Source: Symbiopectobacterium purcellii | Lineage (GTDB): Bacteria; Pseudomonadota; Gammaproteobacteria; Enterobacterales; Enterobacteriaceae | Assembly (NCBI RefSeq): GCF_019797845.1 | Contig: NZ_CP081864.1 | Coordinates: 3,162,001-3,226,000, forward strand | Reading direction: 5' to 3' | Length of the DNA: 64,000 nt | Part shown: positions 25,081 through 34,264 of the stretch, in pieces | Numbering within the stretch: position 1 is the stretch's first letter | How the letters are laid out: each line of letters starts with the position of its first letter | Made by a program: the position numbers and the translations under genes | The notes under the pieces: model-generated | What the model was told of the DNA's origin: nothing | The model's input: the letters and a program-made list of their open reading frames with translations, nothing else | Database searches by the model: none

Positions 25081-25809
25081 ATGACTGAAACCTTATCGAA
25101 CGAGACGCTGCCAGAGCAGGTGCTGATTGTTGAAGATGAGCCCAAGCTCGGCCAACTTTTGGTGGACTACCTTCAGGCCGCAGAGTACCACACACACTGG
25201 ATCACCCATGGCGATGCGGTGTTGCCTTGGGTACGTGAGCATTCACCGTCGTTGATTCTGCTGGATTTGATGCTGCCAGGCACCGATGGCCTGACGCTAT
25301 GCCGCATCATCCGTCAGTTTTCCAATGTGCCGATTATTATGGTAACCGCGCGCAGCGAGGAGATTGATCGGCTGCTGGGATTGGAAATTGGTGCAGACGA
25401 TTATATCTGCAAACCCTACAGTCCACGGGAAGTAGTGGTGCGGGTAAAAACCCTGCTGCGCCGCTGCCGTTGGCAATCTGCACCGCCGCCCGAGACAGGA
25501 CTGGAAGCCGCCTTGCAGATCGATAATAGCCGGTTTCAGGCCAGCTACCTCGGACAACCACTCGATCTGACGCCGGCAGAGTTTCGCCTGCTGAAAACCC
25601 TTTCGACAGAGCCCGGTAAGGTGTTTTCGCGCGAAGCGCTGCTGGATAAGCTCTACGATGACTACCGCGTCGTGACCGATCGCACCATCGACAGCCATAT
25701 CAAAAATCTGCGACGCAAGCTGGAGCAACTGGACGAACAGACATCGTTTATCCGCACCGTTTATGGCATGGGATACCGCTGGGAAGCCGGATCCTGTGAA
25801 GTGATCTAA
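25081..25809 (+). CDS. baeR: Response regulator BaeR
   Basis: OmpR/PhoB-family regulator of 242 residues. The receiver domain carries acidic residues at VEDEP and the phosphorylated Asp in [14 protein letters not shown], with the conserved Lys in [12 protein letters not shown]. The C-terminal winged helix shows [12 protein letters not shown] and [16 protein letters not shown]. Last gene of the operon; seven bases separate it from baeS. Confidence 0.95.
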   Translation: MTETLSNETLPEQVLIVEDEPKLGQLLVDYLQAAEYHTHWITHGDAVLPWVREHSPSLILLDLMLPGTDGLTLCRIIRQFSNVPIIMVTARSEEIDRLLGLEIGADDYICKPYSPREVVVRVKTLLRRCRWQSAPPPETGLEAALQIDNSRFQASYLGQPLDLTPAEFRLLKTLSTEPGKVFSREALLDKLYDDYRVVTDRTIDSHIKNLRRKLEQLDEQTSFIRTVYGMGYRWEAGSCEVI

Positions 25810-26051
25810 CGTACTCAGGTTCCCACCCCCCCTTTCGGTAGGTCCGTGTTTCCCGGCGAATCGCGACGAGGGGCCATTATGGAACACATCCCTGTGCCCC
25901 ACCTTACGGGCCAGCGCAAGCGCTGTTCCAATTTGCTCCGGGCAAATTTGTCGGCGACTTACGCCGCTACGACCCCATCGCCGCACTTCGCCTAACAACA
26001 GGCTTTGTCATCAGCCTGGGTTCCCGACAGGTGGGCCCCCCTGATAACCGC
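25810..26051. other. Intergenic spacer with inverted-repeat motifs
   Basis: No supportable gene. The stretch contains palindromic pieces such as GCGCAAGCGC and CAAATTTGCTCCGGGCAAATTTG-like halves around 25915-25955, which look like a dispersed repeat rather than coding DNA. It marks where the baeR-trhP synteny known from E. coli is broken by the next four genes. Confidence 0.35.
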
Positions 26052-26879
26052 TTACTTCACCACACCAAACGGATCTGGCACCGTGTGTTTGTTGGCGTTG
26101 TTCCAGTAGTTCTGCAAGATCCAACCGTATTCCGGCAGCCCGTCGATAAAGGGTTTCAACATGGCATCGGCGGAGGGTTTCTTCCAGTCGGCTTGAAGTT
26201 CTGCCCCTAACGCGTAGACCGTTTCCAACTGCGCGCCCGCTGCCGTCATGCGTTGCATCGCCGCATCCGCTTCATACTTACTCCAGGCACCGGAGGCATC
26301 CACCACGGGATAAACCTGATAGCCGTCATTTAACATGGCAAGCGTCGGGAAGGCAACGCAGGTCCCCAACGTGACCCCGGAAATAATGATATGCGTACGA
26401 CCGGTCTTTTTCACCAGATCTTCCAACGCCTTACGGAATGAAGGATCTTCATAGGCATTGATGATCCCAGTGCGGCGATAAATGGGTTCATCTTTAAAGA
26501 TTTCTTTCAGTTCCGGCAGAGTGTCGCCGTTTTGCCATTGCGCATTCGACGAGGTGATCAACACCGGAATCTTTAACGCTTTCGCCATTTCGGCCAACGC
26601 GACCACGTTGGCTTTATAGCCGGATGCCTGATTGAAATCACGCGTACTGGCCATCAACCCCACCTGCTGATCGATAAACAACATAATGGTGTTTTCGGGC
26701 GTTGGCTTGTCGTAGGCTACGCGTCCGGCTTTACGCGCATCGGCAGCGCTGACTTTGTTCGGCAGAATCTGATCGGCTATCGGGCTGATGATGTCGGCCG
26801 GACGATCCTGAGCAAACGACGGCGCGCAAACCCCAGCCATCAACAGCGATGCGATGGCGACGCTAAGTACTTTTTTCAT
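26052..26879 (-). CDS. Periplasmic isochorismatase-like hydrolase
   Basis: A 275-residue protein with a clear Sec signal peptide (MKKVLSVAIASLLMAG, cleavage after APSFA). The mature part is an isochorismatase-fold hydrolase of the YcaC type: the Asp in MLFIDQQVGL and the nucleophilic Cys in SGVTLGTCVAFPTLAM are visible. Most family members are cytosolic, so export is notable. I placed the start at the ATG at 26877-26879 because it follows AGGAGAATGG and begins the signal peptide. It lies 37 bases downstream of the oxidoreductase gene and probably shares its transcript. The substrate is unknown. Confidence 0.85.
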   Translation of the reverse strand: MKKVLSVAIASLLMAGVCAPSFAQDRPADIISPIADQILPNKVSAADARKAGRVAYDKPTPENTIMLFIDQQVGLMASTRDFNQASGYKANVVALAEMAKALKIPVLITSSNAQWQNGDTLPELKEIFKDEPIYRRTGIINAYEDPSFRKALEDLVKKTGRTHIIISGVTLGTCVAFPTLAMLNDGYQVYPVVDASGAWSKYEADAAMQRMTAAGAQLETVYALGAELQADWKKPSADAMLKPFIDGLPEYGWILQNYWNNANKHTVPDPFGVVK

Positions 26880-26916
26880 TCCATTCTCCTGTTTCGTCAA
26901 AATAGTCATTTGTTAT

Positions 26917-27549
26917 TTATGCGCGGCTCAGCCAGGCCGGAACGATATCGGTGCCTAATCCAGCGCCGTAGCCAAAATAGATATTCAAACCGGCTAACGG
27001 TTCGAGGTAACGGGCATTGCGCAGCGTGCCTGCATCGACCGGTTTGAAACCCGTACTGGCAATCAAGGTCTGAACCGTCGCTTTGGCCTCAACGTCATCT
27101 CCGGCATAGAACACGGGTGCAACCTGTCCTGCGGCAAAGGCTGGGCCTTCTGCTATCACCTGTGCAAACGTGGTGTTAAACGCTTTGACGATGCGTACCG
27201 CCGGAAAAGCGTTGGCAATCTCTTCCGCGGCTGACGTGCTGTGACCAAGCGTCAGGCTCATGTAATCCGCAGACAGCGGGTTAGTAATATCAATCACCAC
27301 TTTGCCGCTGATATCCCCCAGCGAAGAGAGTGCGCTAACCGCGTCACCGTAAGCGGTCGCCAACACAATCACCTGCGCACCTTGCGCGGCAACGGCGGCA
27401 GGCTCGGCCTGTGCACCGCTAAACTGCGCGGCTAATGCTTGTGCTTTGTTAAGGTCACGCCCTGTCACGCGAACCTGATGCCCTGCCAGCGTAAAACGCT
27501 TAACAAAACTGGACCCCATATTGCCGGTACCTACAACGGTGATAATCAT
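26917..27549 (-). CDS. NADPH-dependent F420 reductase-like oxidoreductase
   Basis: Cytosolic Rossmann protein of 210 residues with the dinucleotide motif TVVGTGNMGSSFVKRF at the N-terminus, belonging to the NADP oxidoreductase (coenzyme F420-dependent-like) family. Enterobacteria lack F420, so NADP(H) and a different small substrate are likely. It is the first gene of a two-gene unit with the exported hydrolase and is divergent from the LysR gene at 27710, the usual layout for LysR-controlled targets. Confidence 0.85.
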   Translation of the reverse strand: MIITVVGTGNMGSSFVKRFTLAGHQVRVTGRDLNKAQALAAQFSGAQAEPAAVAAQGAQVIVLATAYGDAVSALSSLGDISGKVVIDITNPLSADYMSLTLGHSTSAAEEIANAFPAVRIVKAFNTTFAQVIAEGPAFAAGQVAPVFYAGDDVEAKATVQTLIASTGFKPVDAGTLRNARYLEPLAGLNIYFGYGAGLGTDIVPAWLSRA

Positions 27550-27709
27550 GATGGAACTCCTGGTTAATTAGCTGATATGTATATAGTTAGTGAATGAAAC
27601 ACAGGTTTCGCTTCATGGTTTGGGAGTTTACAAGTCTTATATTTAGAGATATATAGGGTGATTAGAGACTAATTATCTCTAATATAGAAACAATCATGCG
27701 GAGTGCAGG

Positions 27710-28642
27710 ATGGACAAGTTTCAGGCCATGAATACCTTTGTGGCGGTCGTTGAGGCAGGCAGTTTTGTCGGTGCTATGGACACGGTGGCGTTATCTAAGC
27801 CGGTGGTGTCACGCCACGTTGCCGAGTTAGAGGAGTATCTCGGTGTGCGTCTGTTGCAACGCACAACGCGTCGATTATCGTTGACGGAGGAAGGCCAGAA
27901 CTACTATTTGCGCTGCAAAGAGTTGCTGGCATCGGTAAAAGAAGCCGAATCAGAAATTACCGCCTGCTCGGCGGAGGTACATGGGCGATTACGCGTGGGT
28001 GCACCGCAAACCTTCGGCGTGAAATACCTCGCGCCGCTGTGGGGTAAATTTGTGGAAGAAAACCCGCAGGTGAAACTCGATATCATTCTGTCAGACCGCG
28101 TGGTGGATCTGGTGGAAGAAGGTTACGACGTGGTGATTCGCATCGCGCAATTGCCTAACTCCATGTTGGTGTGTCGTCCGCTCGCCAAAACACGCATGGT
28201 GCTGTGTGCCTCACCGGCCTATCTGGCGCAGCAGGGTACACCGCTACATCCGCAGGCGCTGCGCGATCATCGCGTTATCTCTTACAGCTACTGGGCACCG
28301 GGCAATGAGTGGCACTTCTCTCCCAACGATGGCGGTGAGACTATCGCGGTGAAAACCCAGCCGCATATTCATGCCAACAACGGAGATACCTGCCGTTATG
28401 CCGCGCTGGCGCATCAAGGCATTATTCTGCAACCGGATTTTCTGGTAGGTGAGGATTTACGCGCAGGCACACTGGTCGAAGTGCTACCTGATTACAGATC
28501 GCTGGCGCTGAATATTTACGCCGTCTACCCGACGCGCAAATTGCTGCCACTGAAGGTAAGACGCTTTATCGATTTTCTGGCCGAACAGCTTAGCACTCCC
28601 CCCTGGTACGGCTGCACGGGTACGCCGGGAAATCGGCGTTAA
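27710..28642 (+). CDS. LysR-family transcriptional regulator
   Basis: 310 residues with an N-terminal winged helix-turn-helix (MDKFQAMNTFVAVVEAGSF, SKPVVSRHVAELEEYLGVRL) and a LysR substrate-binding domain of the CrgA-like class (RLRVGAPQTFGVKYLAPL). GGAGTGCAGG precedes the ATG. The 160-base divergent spacer to the oxidoreductase gene is AT-rich, with a TAGAGATATATAGG / TTAGAGACTAATTATCTCTAA region near 27640-27685 that contains an imperfect palindrome and could be its operator. Confidence 0.92.
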   Translation: MDKFQAMNTFVAVVEAGSFVGAMDTVALSKPVVSRHVAELEEYLGVRLLQRTTRRLSLTEEGQNYYLRCKELLASVKEAESEITACSAEVHGRLRVGAPQTFGVKYLAPLWGKFVEENPQVKLDIILSDRVVDLVEEGYDVVIRIAQLPNSMLVCRPLAKTRMVLCASPAYLAQQGTPLHPQALRDHRVISYSYWAPGNEWHFSPNDGGETIAVKTQPHIHANNGDTCRYAALAHQGIILQPDFLVGEDLRAGTLVEVLPDYRSLALNIYAVYPTRKLLPLKVRRFIDFLAEQLSTPPWYGCTGTPGNRR

Positions 28643-28794
28643 GGCCTGCTCGTCAAAAAAACTGTTCGACTTGATGAAAAATCTGCCCTGTTACGCTTTC
28701 TCCCGGCTGTTAACATGGATAACGTCACAACAATAACTATGATTATTTTTACGTTTATCTCACCGACAACAGGCAAGACGGGGAACGCTATATC

Positions 28795-29736
28795 ATGTCA
28801 GGTTTAGTTAACGGCCAATGGGTCAATGGCGATGTCGCCGCAGAAGAGATCAAAAACGGGGCCTTTCAGCGTCAGGAAACGCTGTTTCGCCAAACTACGC
28901 TGATCCCAGAAGCAGGGCGCTATCAACTTTTTGTTTCTTATCTCTGCCCGTGGGCATCACGCACCTTGATGTTCCGCAAGCTCAAGGGACTAGAAAATAT
29001 TGTTTCCCTGTCCATTGCACAACCGGTGATTGCAGATAACGGCTGGGCGTTTACCACCCCGCAAGAGGCCGGCGAACACGTTGCTCCCGTGCGCTATCTC
29101 CATCAGTTGTATACCGCCAGAGATGCCCATTACACCGGTAAGGTTTCTGTACCGGTGCTGTGGGATCGTATCGAAGGGCGTATCGTCAATAACGAATCGG
29201 CCGATATCATCCGTCTGTTCAACAGCCAGTTTGATTCCTTGACCGGGAACCATGAGGATTATTACCCCCTCGCGCTGCGCCCCACCATTGACGAATGGAA
29301 CGAGCTGATTTACCACAACATCAACAACGGCGTATACAAAACCGGCTTTGCCAAAACCCAAGAACACTACGAAAACGCCGTGACGACGCTGTTCGATACG
29401 TTGGATCGCGTTGAGACACATCTGGCGACGAATCGCTATATCGCGGGTGATACCATTACCGAGGCTGACTGGCGGCTGTTTGTCACCCTGGTACGTTTCG
29501 ATGTGGCTTATCACGGTGCATTCAAATGCAATATCCGCCGCATAGAAGATTACCCTCACCTGTCGAATTACTTGCGTGAGCTTTACCAGTGGCCTGGCAT
29601 CAAAGAGACGGTCAATATCGACCATATCAAAGCGGGTTATTACGGTATCCGCTGGCTGAATCCGACCGGCATTGTGCCGCTCGGCCCGCAGGTTGATTTA
29701 CAACGCGCGCACAACCGCGCCACCCTCGGGAACTAA
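28795..29736 (+). CDS. yqjG: Glutathionyl-hydroquinone reductase (YqjG-like)
   Basis: Xi-class glutathione transferase that reduces glutathionyl-hydroquinones; 313 residues. The N-terminal thioredoxin-like domain has the catalytic Cys in the YLCPWASRTL motif and VPVLWDRIEGRIVNNESADI; the C-terminal helical domain shows NNGVYKTGFA and WRLFVTLVRFD. The end, NPTGIVPLGPQVDL, matches the family. Such enzymes would fit handling of plant quinones. Not obviously in an operon with the LysR gene. Confidence 0.92.
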   Translation: MSGLVNGQWVNGDVAAEEIKNGAFQRQETLFRQTTLIPEAGRYQLFVSYLCPWASRTLMFRKLKGLENIVSLSIAQPVIADNGWAFTTPQEAGEHVAPVRYLHQLYTARDAHYTGKVSVPVLWDRIEGRIVNNESADIIRLFNSQFDSLTGNHEDYYPLALRPTIDEWNELIYHNINNGVYKTGFAKTQEHYENAVTTLFDTLDRVETHLATNRYIAGDTITEADWRLFVTLVRFDVAYHGAFKCNIRRIEDYPHLSNYLRELYQWPGIKETVNIDHIKAGYYGIRWLNPTGIVPLGPQVDLQRAHNRATLGN

Positions 29737-29744
29737 TCCTCGTG

Positions 29745-29768
29745 GCCCACGCCAGTGTGCGCGTGGGC
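29745..29768 (+). terminator. Hairpin after yqjG-like gene
   Basis: GCCCACGC / GCGTGGGC stem with an eight-base loop nine bases after the stop codon. The T-run comes only about 12 bases later, so termination strength is uncertain. Confidence 0.45.
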
Positions 29769-29886
29769 AATAGCCACACTTTTTCTGCGTCGTTAGCTGA
29801 TTTTTACCAACATTAGCGCTAGAATCCCCCTCCTTTACTGTTCCCTTGGGGAACAGCCTGACTTGTGATCAGACCAGAGAGACACC

Positions 29887-31251
29887 ATGTTTAAACCGGA
29901 ACTGCTTTCTCCGGCCGGTACGCTAAAAAATATGCGCTACGCCTTCGCGTATGGCGCTGATGCGATTTATGCCGGTCAACCCCGTTACAGCCTGCGCGTG
30001 CGTAATAACGAATTCAACCACCAGACGCTGGCGCTCGCGATCAACGAAGCCCACGAACTGGGGAAAAAATTCTACGTGGTGGTGAACATCGCCCCGCACA
30101 ACGCCAAACTGAAAACCTTCCTGCGCGATCTTCAACCGGTGATTGATATGGGGCCGGATGCGTTGATCATGTCCGATCCCGGCCTGATCATGCTGGTCAG
30201 AGAACACTTCCCGCAGATGCAGGTTCATCTTTCGGTGCAAGCCAACGCGGTGAACTGGGCAACGGTGAAATTCTGGCAGCAAATGGGGCTGAGCCGCGTG
30301 ATCCTGTCTCGCGAACTGTCACTGGAAGAGATTGCCGAAATCCGCCAGCAGGTACCGGACATGGAGCTGGAAATTTTCGTGCACGGTGCATTATGCATGG
30401 CCTACTCTGGCCGCTGTCTGCTTTCCGGCTATATCAATAAGCGTGACCCCAATCAGGGTACCTGCACCAACGCCTGCCGTTGGGAATACAAAGTGCAGGA
30501 AGGGAAAGAAGACGATACCGGCAATATCGTTCACCTGCATGAACCGATTCCGGTACAGAATGTAGAACCCACGCTGGGTATTGGTGAGCCGACCGACAAA
30601 GTGTTTATGCTGGAAGAGAACCTGCGCCCCGGTGAGTACATGAGTGCATTCGAAGATGAGCACGGCACCTACATCATGAACTCGCGCGATCTGCGCGCCA
30701 TTCAGCACGTTGAACGTTTAACCCAGATGCATGTGCATTCGCTCAAGATCGAAGGCCGCACCAAATCCTTCTATTACTGTGCACGCACAGCACAGGTTTA
30801 CCGTCAGGCGATCGACGATGCTGCCGCAGGCAAGCCCTTCGATCCGACACTGCTGCAAACGCTGGAAGGTCTGGCGCACCGCGGTTATACCGAAGGTTTC
30901 CTGCGTCGCCACGTTCATGAAGATTACCAAAACTACGAATACGGCTATTCGGTATCAGACCGTCAGCAGTTTGTCGGTGAATTTACCGGCGAGCGGCGTA
31001 ACGGATTGGCTGAAGTGGCAGTGAAAAACAAGTTCTCACTCGGTGACAGCGTGGAGATGATGACGCCGAACGGCAACATTCAATTCACACTCGATGCGCT
31101 GCAAAACGCCAAAGGTGAAGCCATCGATGTCGCCCCGGGGAACGGGCATATCGTTTACCTGCCAGTGCCCGATGACGTGGCGCTGGAGTTTGCGTTACTG
31201 CTGCGTAACCTGCCGAGTGACGTGACCACCCGTAACCCCAATGCAGCGTAA
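29887..31251 (+). CDS. trhP: tRNA 5-hydroxyuridine synthesis protein (U32 peptidase family)
   Basis: Formerly YegQ. Required with prephenate for 5-hydroxyuridine at tRNA position 34. 454 residues, starting MFKPELLSPAGTLKNMRYA; the U32 signature is EIFVHGALCMAYSGRCLLS, and the cysteines that would bind an iron-sulfur cluster (GTCTNACRW and nearby) are present. It follows baeR in E. coli; here four genes lie between. A short perfect hairpin (CTGTTCCC/GGGAACAG, 29838-29856) lies in its leader. Its original downstream terminator is now separated from it by an IS element. Confidence 0.93.
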   Translation: MFKPELLSPAGTLKNMRYAFAYGADAIYAGQPRYSLRVRNNEFNHQTLALAINEAHELGKKFYVVVNIAPHNAKLKTFLRDLQPVIDMGPDALIMSDPGLIMLVREHFPQMQVHLSVQANAVNWATVKFWQQMGLSRVILSRELSLEEIAEIRQQVPDMELEIFVHGALCMAYSGRCLLSGYINKRDPNQGTCTNACRWEYKVQEGKEDDTGNIVHLHEPIPVQNVEPTLGIGEPTDKVFMLEENLRPGEYMSAFEDEHGTYIMNSRDLRAIQHVERLTQMHVHSLKIEGRTKSFYYCARTAQVYRQAIDDAAAGKPFDPTLLQTLEGLAHRGYTEGFLRRHVHEDYQNYEYGYSVSDRQQFVGEFTGERRNGLAEVAVKNKFSLGDSVEMMTPNGNIQFTLDALQNAKGEAIDVAPGNGHIVYLPVPDDVALEFALLLRNLPSDVTTRNPNAA

Positions 31252-31310
31252 GGCAGCACAATCCTCTTGTGTGTCGTCCTCGGCGAAAGCCGGGGACCTC
31301 TGGGGTTAGT

Positions 31311-31348
31311 CTCTGAGTCATTCCCGTCAGCGTGGGAATGACTCAGAG
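31311..31348. repeat. Long perfect intergenic hairpin
   Basis: A 15-bp perfect inverted repeat (CTCTGAGTCATTCCC / GGGAATGACTCAGAG) with an eight-base loop, about 60 bases downstream of trhP and without a T-run. It looks like a small palindromic repeat unit or an mRNA 3' stabilising structure. Confidence 0.6.
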
Positions 31349-31467
31349 GCACAATCTGCGACTTTTCGCAAATTTTAGAAACAGATCACATCAATACCCT
31401 TACTATCTGGTTAGTATTGCGTCGCTGAGAAAATCTAGAACGAAAAATAAGCGTAGTGATACTACTA

Positions 31468-32314
31468 GGGCCTGTTGACAATCATCGCCAAGAACCTGTT
31501 TTTTTGTAAAAGAATCTGTTTACATTCTGTCTTTTTTGGAAAAGCAGAATGCCAAGATTGATGCTCAGTGATGACCAATACGAACGGATTAGCCCGTTTT
31601 TGCCGGGAAAGGATTCGGATCCGGGACGAACAGCAGCAGATAATCGGCTTTTTGTCGAAGCGGTTTTATGGATCGCCCGAACTGGAAGCCCATGGAGAGA
31701 TTTACCACCCGATTTCGGACTCTGGAACTGTGTGTACAAACGCTTTGCCAGATGGTCACGGGCAGAAATATGGCATTCCGTTTTTGCTGAACTTGCGGGC
31801 GATGCCGATTTCGAGGAAATCTTCATCGACAGCACTATCGTACGGGTTCATCAGCATGCAGCGGGCGCTCCCAAAAAAACGGTGACCAGTCGATTGGTCG
31901 TTCTCGCGGGGGATTGACAACCAAGATTCACGCTCTGGTTGATGGGCTGGGCATGCTTGCCCGTTTTAGTTTGACTGGTGGTCAAAAGAGCGACACCAGA
32001 GAAGCATTGCCTTTACTTGGTGAATTGAAACCTTCAAGCTTGGCTGCAGACAAAGCCTACGATACGAATGTGATTCTACAATATCTGGAGTCGGTAGGCA
32101 TTCAGGCTGTCATCCCCAGCAAAGAGAATCGCCGTGAGCAACGCCCACTGGACAAACATCTTTACGTTTCACGCAATTTGATCGAACGTTTCTTTTGCCG
32201 TATCAAGCAATTTCGACGCGTAGCTACACGCTTCGACAAACTCTCAAAACGCTTCGCATCATTCGTTGCGCTCGCTGCTGCATTCGTCTGGCTGTGTTAA
32301 TTGTCAACAGCCCC
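31468..32314 (+). mobile_element. IS5-family insertion sequence, IS427-like group (complete)
   Basis: 847 bases bounded by imperfect terminal inverted repeats (GGGCCTGTTGACAATCA on the left, GGGGCTGTTGACAATTA read inward from the right) and flanked by TA on both sides, the target duplication typical of this group. It carries two overlapping transposase frames. It inserted between trhP and the hairpin terminator at 32332. The left end of an apparently identical copy is seen at 63980-64000 in the same orientation. Confidence 0.9.
31549..32300 (+). CDS. IS427-type transposase, expressed by programmed -1 frameshift
   Basis: Two frames, 31549-31917 and 31914-32300, encode the N- and C-terminal halves of a DDE transposase. 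A run of seven A residues at 31873-31879 is the expected slippery site: slipping back one base joins PKK to NGDQSIGRSRGGLTTKI, the usual fusion sequence of this group. The DDE residues are visible as Asp in FIDSTIVRVHQH, Asp in AADKAYDT and Glu in LIERFFCRIKQFRR. No other damage is seen, so the element is likely active. Confidence 0.88.
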
Positions 32315-32331
32315 TAGGAACCACCTCCTTG

Positions 32332-32362
32332 GCCAGCTCAATCTCCCTTGGGCTGGCTTTTT
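32332..32362 (+). terminator. Rho-independent terminator, originally of trhP
   Basis: GCCAGCTCAA / TTGGGCTGGC stem (one wobble pair) with a six-base loop and TTTTT. It lies directly after the IS and before yegS. By position it was the terminator for trhP before the IS inserted. Confidence 0.75.
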
Positions 32363-32472
32363 CTTTGCCTTTTTTCCTGCTTTATCCCTTGTTCTGATAC
32401 CGCTCTCGGCCATTTCTGGCTACGCTGTGTATACCTGTCATTGCCGCTTTTCAGCGCCAAAAGGAGCACGCC

Positions 32473-33375
32473 ATGAGCCAACATCATCCCGTATCCCTGC
32501 TGATTCTCAAAGGTAAAAACACCGATAACGACGTATTGCGCAGCGCAGTGCAAGAGTACATAAAAGCCGGATTTACGCTGCATGTACGCGTGACCTGGGA
32601 ACACGGCGATGCCAAACGCTATGTCGAGGAAGCCGTGCAGCTTACGGTGGATAATGTGATTGCCGCCGGAGGGGATGGCACCATCAATGAGGTCGCCAGC
32701 GCACTGGTGCAATGTGTACCAGCCCAGCGTCCAACGCTTGGCATCATCCCACTCGGCACTGCGAATGATTTTGCCACCAGTTGCCAGATCCCGCTTGATG
32801 TTGAACATGCATTAGCGCTGGCGGTAAAAGGTCACGCGACGCCTGTCGATGTCGCCTGCGTCAACGACAGCCACTATTTTATCAATATGGCTACCGGCGG
32901 TTTTGCCACTCGCATCACCACAGAAACACCCTCGAAAATGAAATCCGCACTGGGAGGCGCGTCTTACGTGCTGCACGCCTTGCTGCGTATGGATATGCTG
33001 ACCGCTGAGCGCTGTGAGATTCGCGGCCCCGATTTTCAATGGTCCGGCGATACGCTGGTGATCGCCATCGGTAACGGGCGGCAGGCGGGCGGCGGCCAAC
33101 CACTGTGCCCGGAAGCACTGATCAACGATGGGCAATTGCAACTGCGCGTACTCTCAGCCCAGGAGTTGTTGCCTAACATGCTTCAGGCGCTGTTCACGGG
33201 CAGCGAGAACCCGAATGTGATCGCCGCGACCTTGCCCTGGCTGGAGATCGTTGCGCCCGACGACATCACCTTTAACCTGGATGGCGAGCCGTTAAGCGCC
33301 AACCGATTCCGCATCGACATCGTGCCCGCCGCCTTGAGCTGCCGGTTGCCGCCGCAGTGTCCACTGTTAGTCTGA
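32473..33375 (+). CDS. yegS: Lipid kinase YegS
   Basis: Diacylglycerol-kinase-like lipid kinase of 300 residues; E. coli YegS phosphorylates phosphatidylglycerol in vitro. The nucleotide-binding motif [15 protein letters not shown] and the [10 protein letters not shown] segment are intact, as is the C-terminal beta-sandwich ([12 protein letters not shown]). AAGGAG lies eight bases before the ATG. It points at psiE tail to tail with eight bases between. Confidence 0.94.
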   Translation: MSQHHPVSLLILKGKNTDNDVLRSAVQEYIKAGFTLHVRVTWEHGDAKRYVEEAVQLTVDNVIAAGGDGTINEVASALVQCVPAQRPTLGIIPLGTANDFATSCQIPLDVEHALALAVKGHATPVDVACVNDSHYFINMATGGFATRITTETPSKMKSALGGASYVLHALLRMDMLTAERCEIRGPDFQWSGDTLVIAIGNGRQAGGGQPLCPEALINDGQLQLRVLSAQELLPNMLQALFTGSENPNVIAATLPWLEIVAPDDITFNLDGEPLSANRFRIDIVPAALSCRLPPQCPLLV

Positions 33376-33383
33376 ATGACAGG

Positions 33384-33809
33384 TTACTCGCGTTTAAGCC
33401 GTTTGCTGTTCGCCAGATAGAGCGTCACCACCAGCACCAGAATAGCGGCGGCATACGCCAAGGTATCCAGCGGATCTTTGTGGTCCACGATGATCAGGCG
33501 AATAATCGCGGTAATGCCGATATAGACAAAATAGCGTAGCGGAAAATGATAGCCCGATTGAAAATACTTCACGATGAGCGCGATAAACTCAAAATAGAGA
33601 AAGTAGATAACAATCCCTTCAATAAGCTGAAAAGAAGAGTCTTGTTCACTGCTGATCAGCAACACCTGCGCCAGATGAAAGGTCTCTTTCATCAGGAAAA
33701 TCACCAGAATGGTCGCCAGCAGCAATAACCCAATATTGAGTATCGTCTGAAGCATTTTCGCCACTTTGAGCCCGCGCGCAGAACCCGGCATGTGCAGTCC
33801 TTCTTCCAT
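33384..33809 (-). CDS. psiE: Phosphate-starvation-inducible membrane protein PsiE
   Basis: Inner-membrane protein of about 141 residues with four helices ([66 protein letters not shown]). The middle and end ([38 protein letters not shown]) are nearly identical to E. coli PsiE. The start is uncertain: a second in-frame ATG six codons later has a better GAAGGA site. The function is unknown; expression is Pho-dependent in E. coli. Confidence 0.92.
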   Translation of the reverse strand: MEEGLHMPGSARGLKVAKMLQTILNIGLLLLATILVIFLMKETFHLAQVLLISSEQDSSFQLIEGIVIYFLYFEFIALIVKYFQSGYHFPLRYFVYIGITAIIRLIIVDHKDPLDTLAYAAAILVLVVTLYLANSKRLKRE

Positions 33810-33932
33810 AGATATTTACCTTACATCATCATCAACGCACCATGCCCCACAGTGGCATGGCTCCTGCAAGGGTACGGCAGGCAGATGTCGTTATTATGTC
33901 GCTGAGGCTTATGCTGTCAGTCGTTGTCATGC

Positions 33933-34121
<189 letters not shown>

Positions 34122-34264
34122 AGCGGTTTTGTACCACACTCCGCCACGTTTTTACTCATAACGTTTTGGCATTATTTTATTACACCACTGATACCACGGG
34201 AAGAAATAACATAGCCAGGCAGCACGCTACCTGGCTATGAAAATAGGCAGAATTGTCAGCGTCC

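Noticed and set aside
25297..25998. Minus-strand 233-codon frame over baeR and the following spacer
   Set aside because: Most of it is antisense to baeR; the extra part covers a repeat-like spacer, with no ribosome site or homology.
31873..31917. IS transposase frame break as a pseudogene
   Set aside because: An A7 slippery run at the junction and an in-phase fusion sequence fit programmed -1 frameshifting, normal for this IS group.
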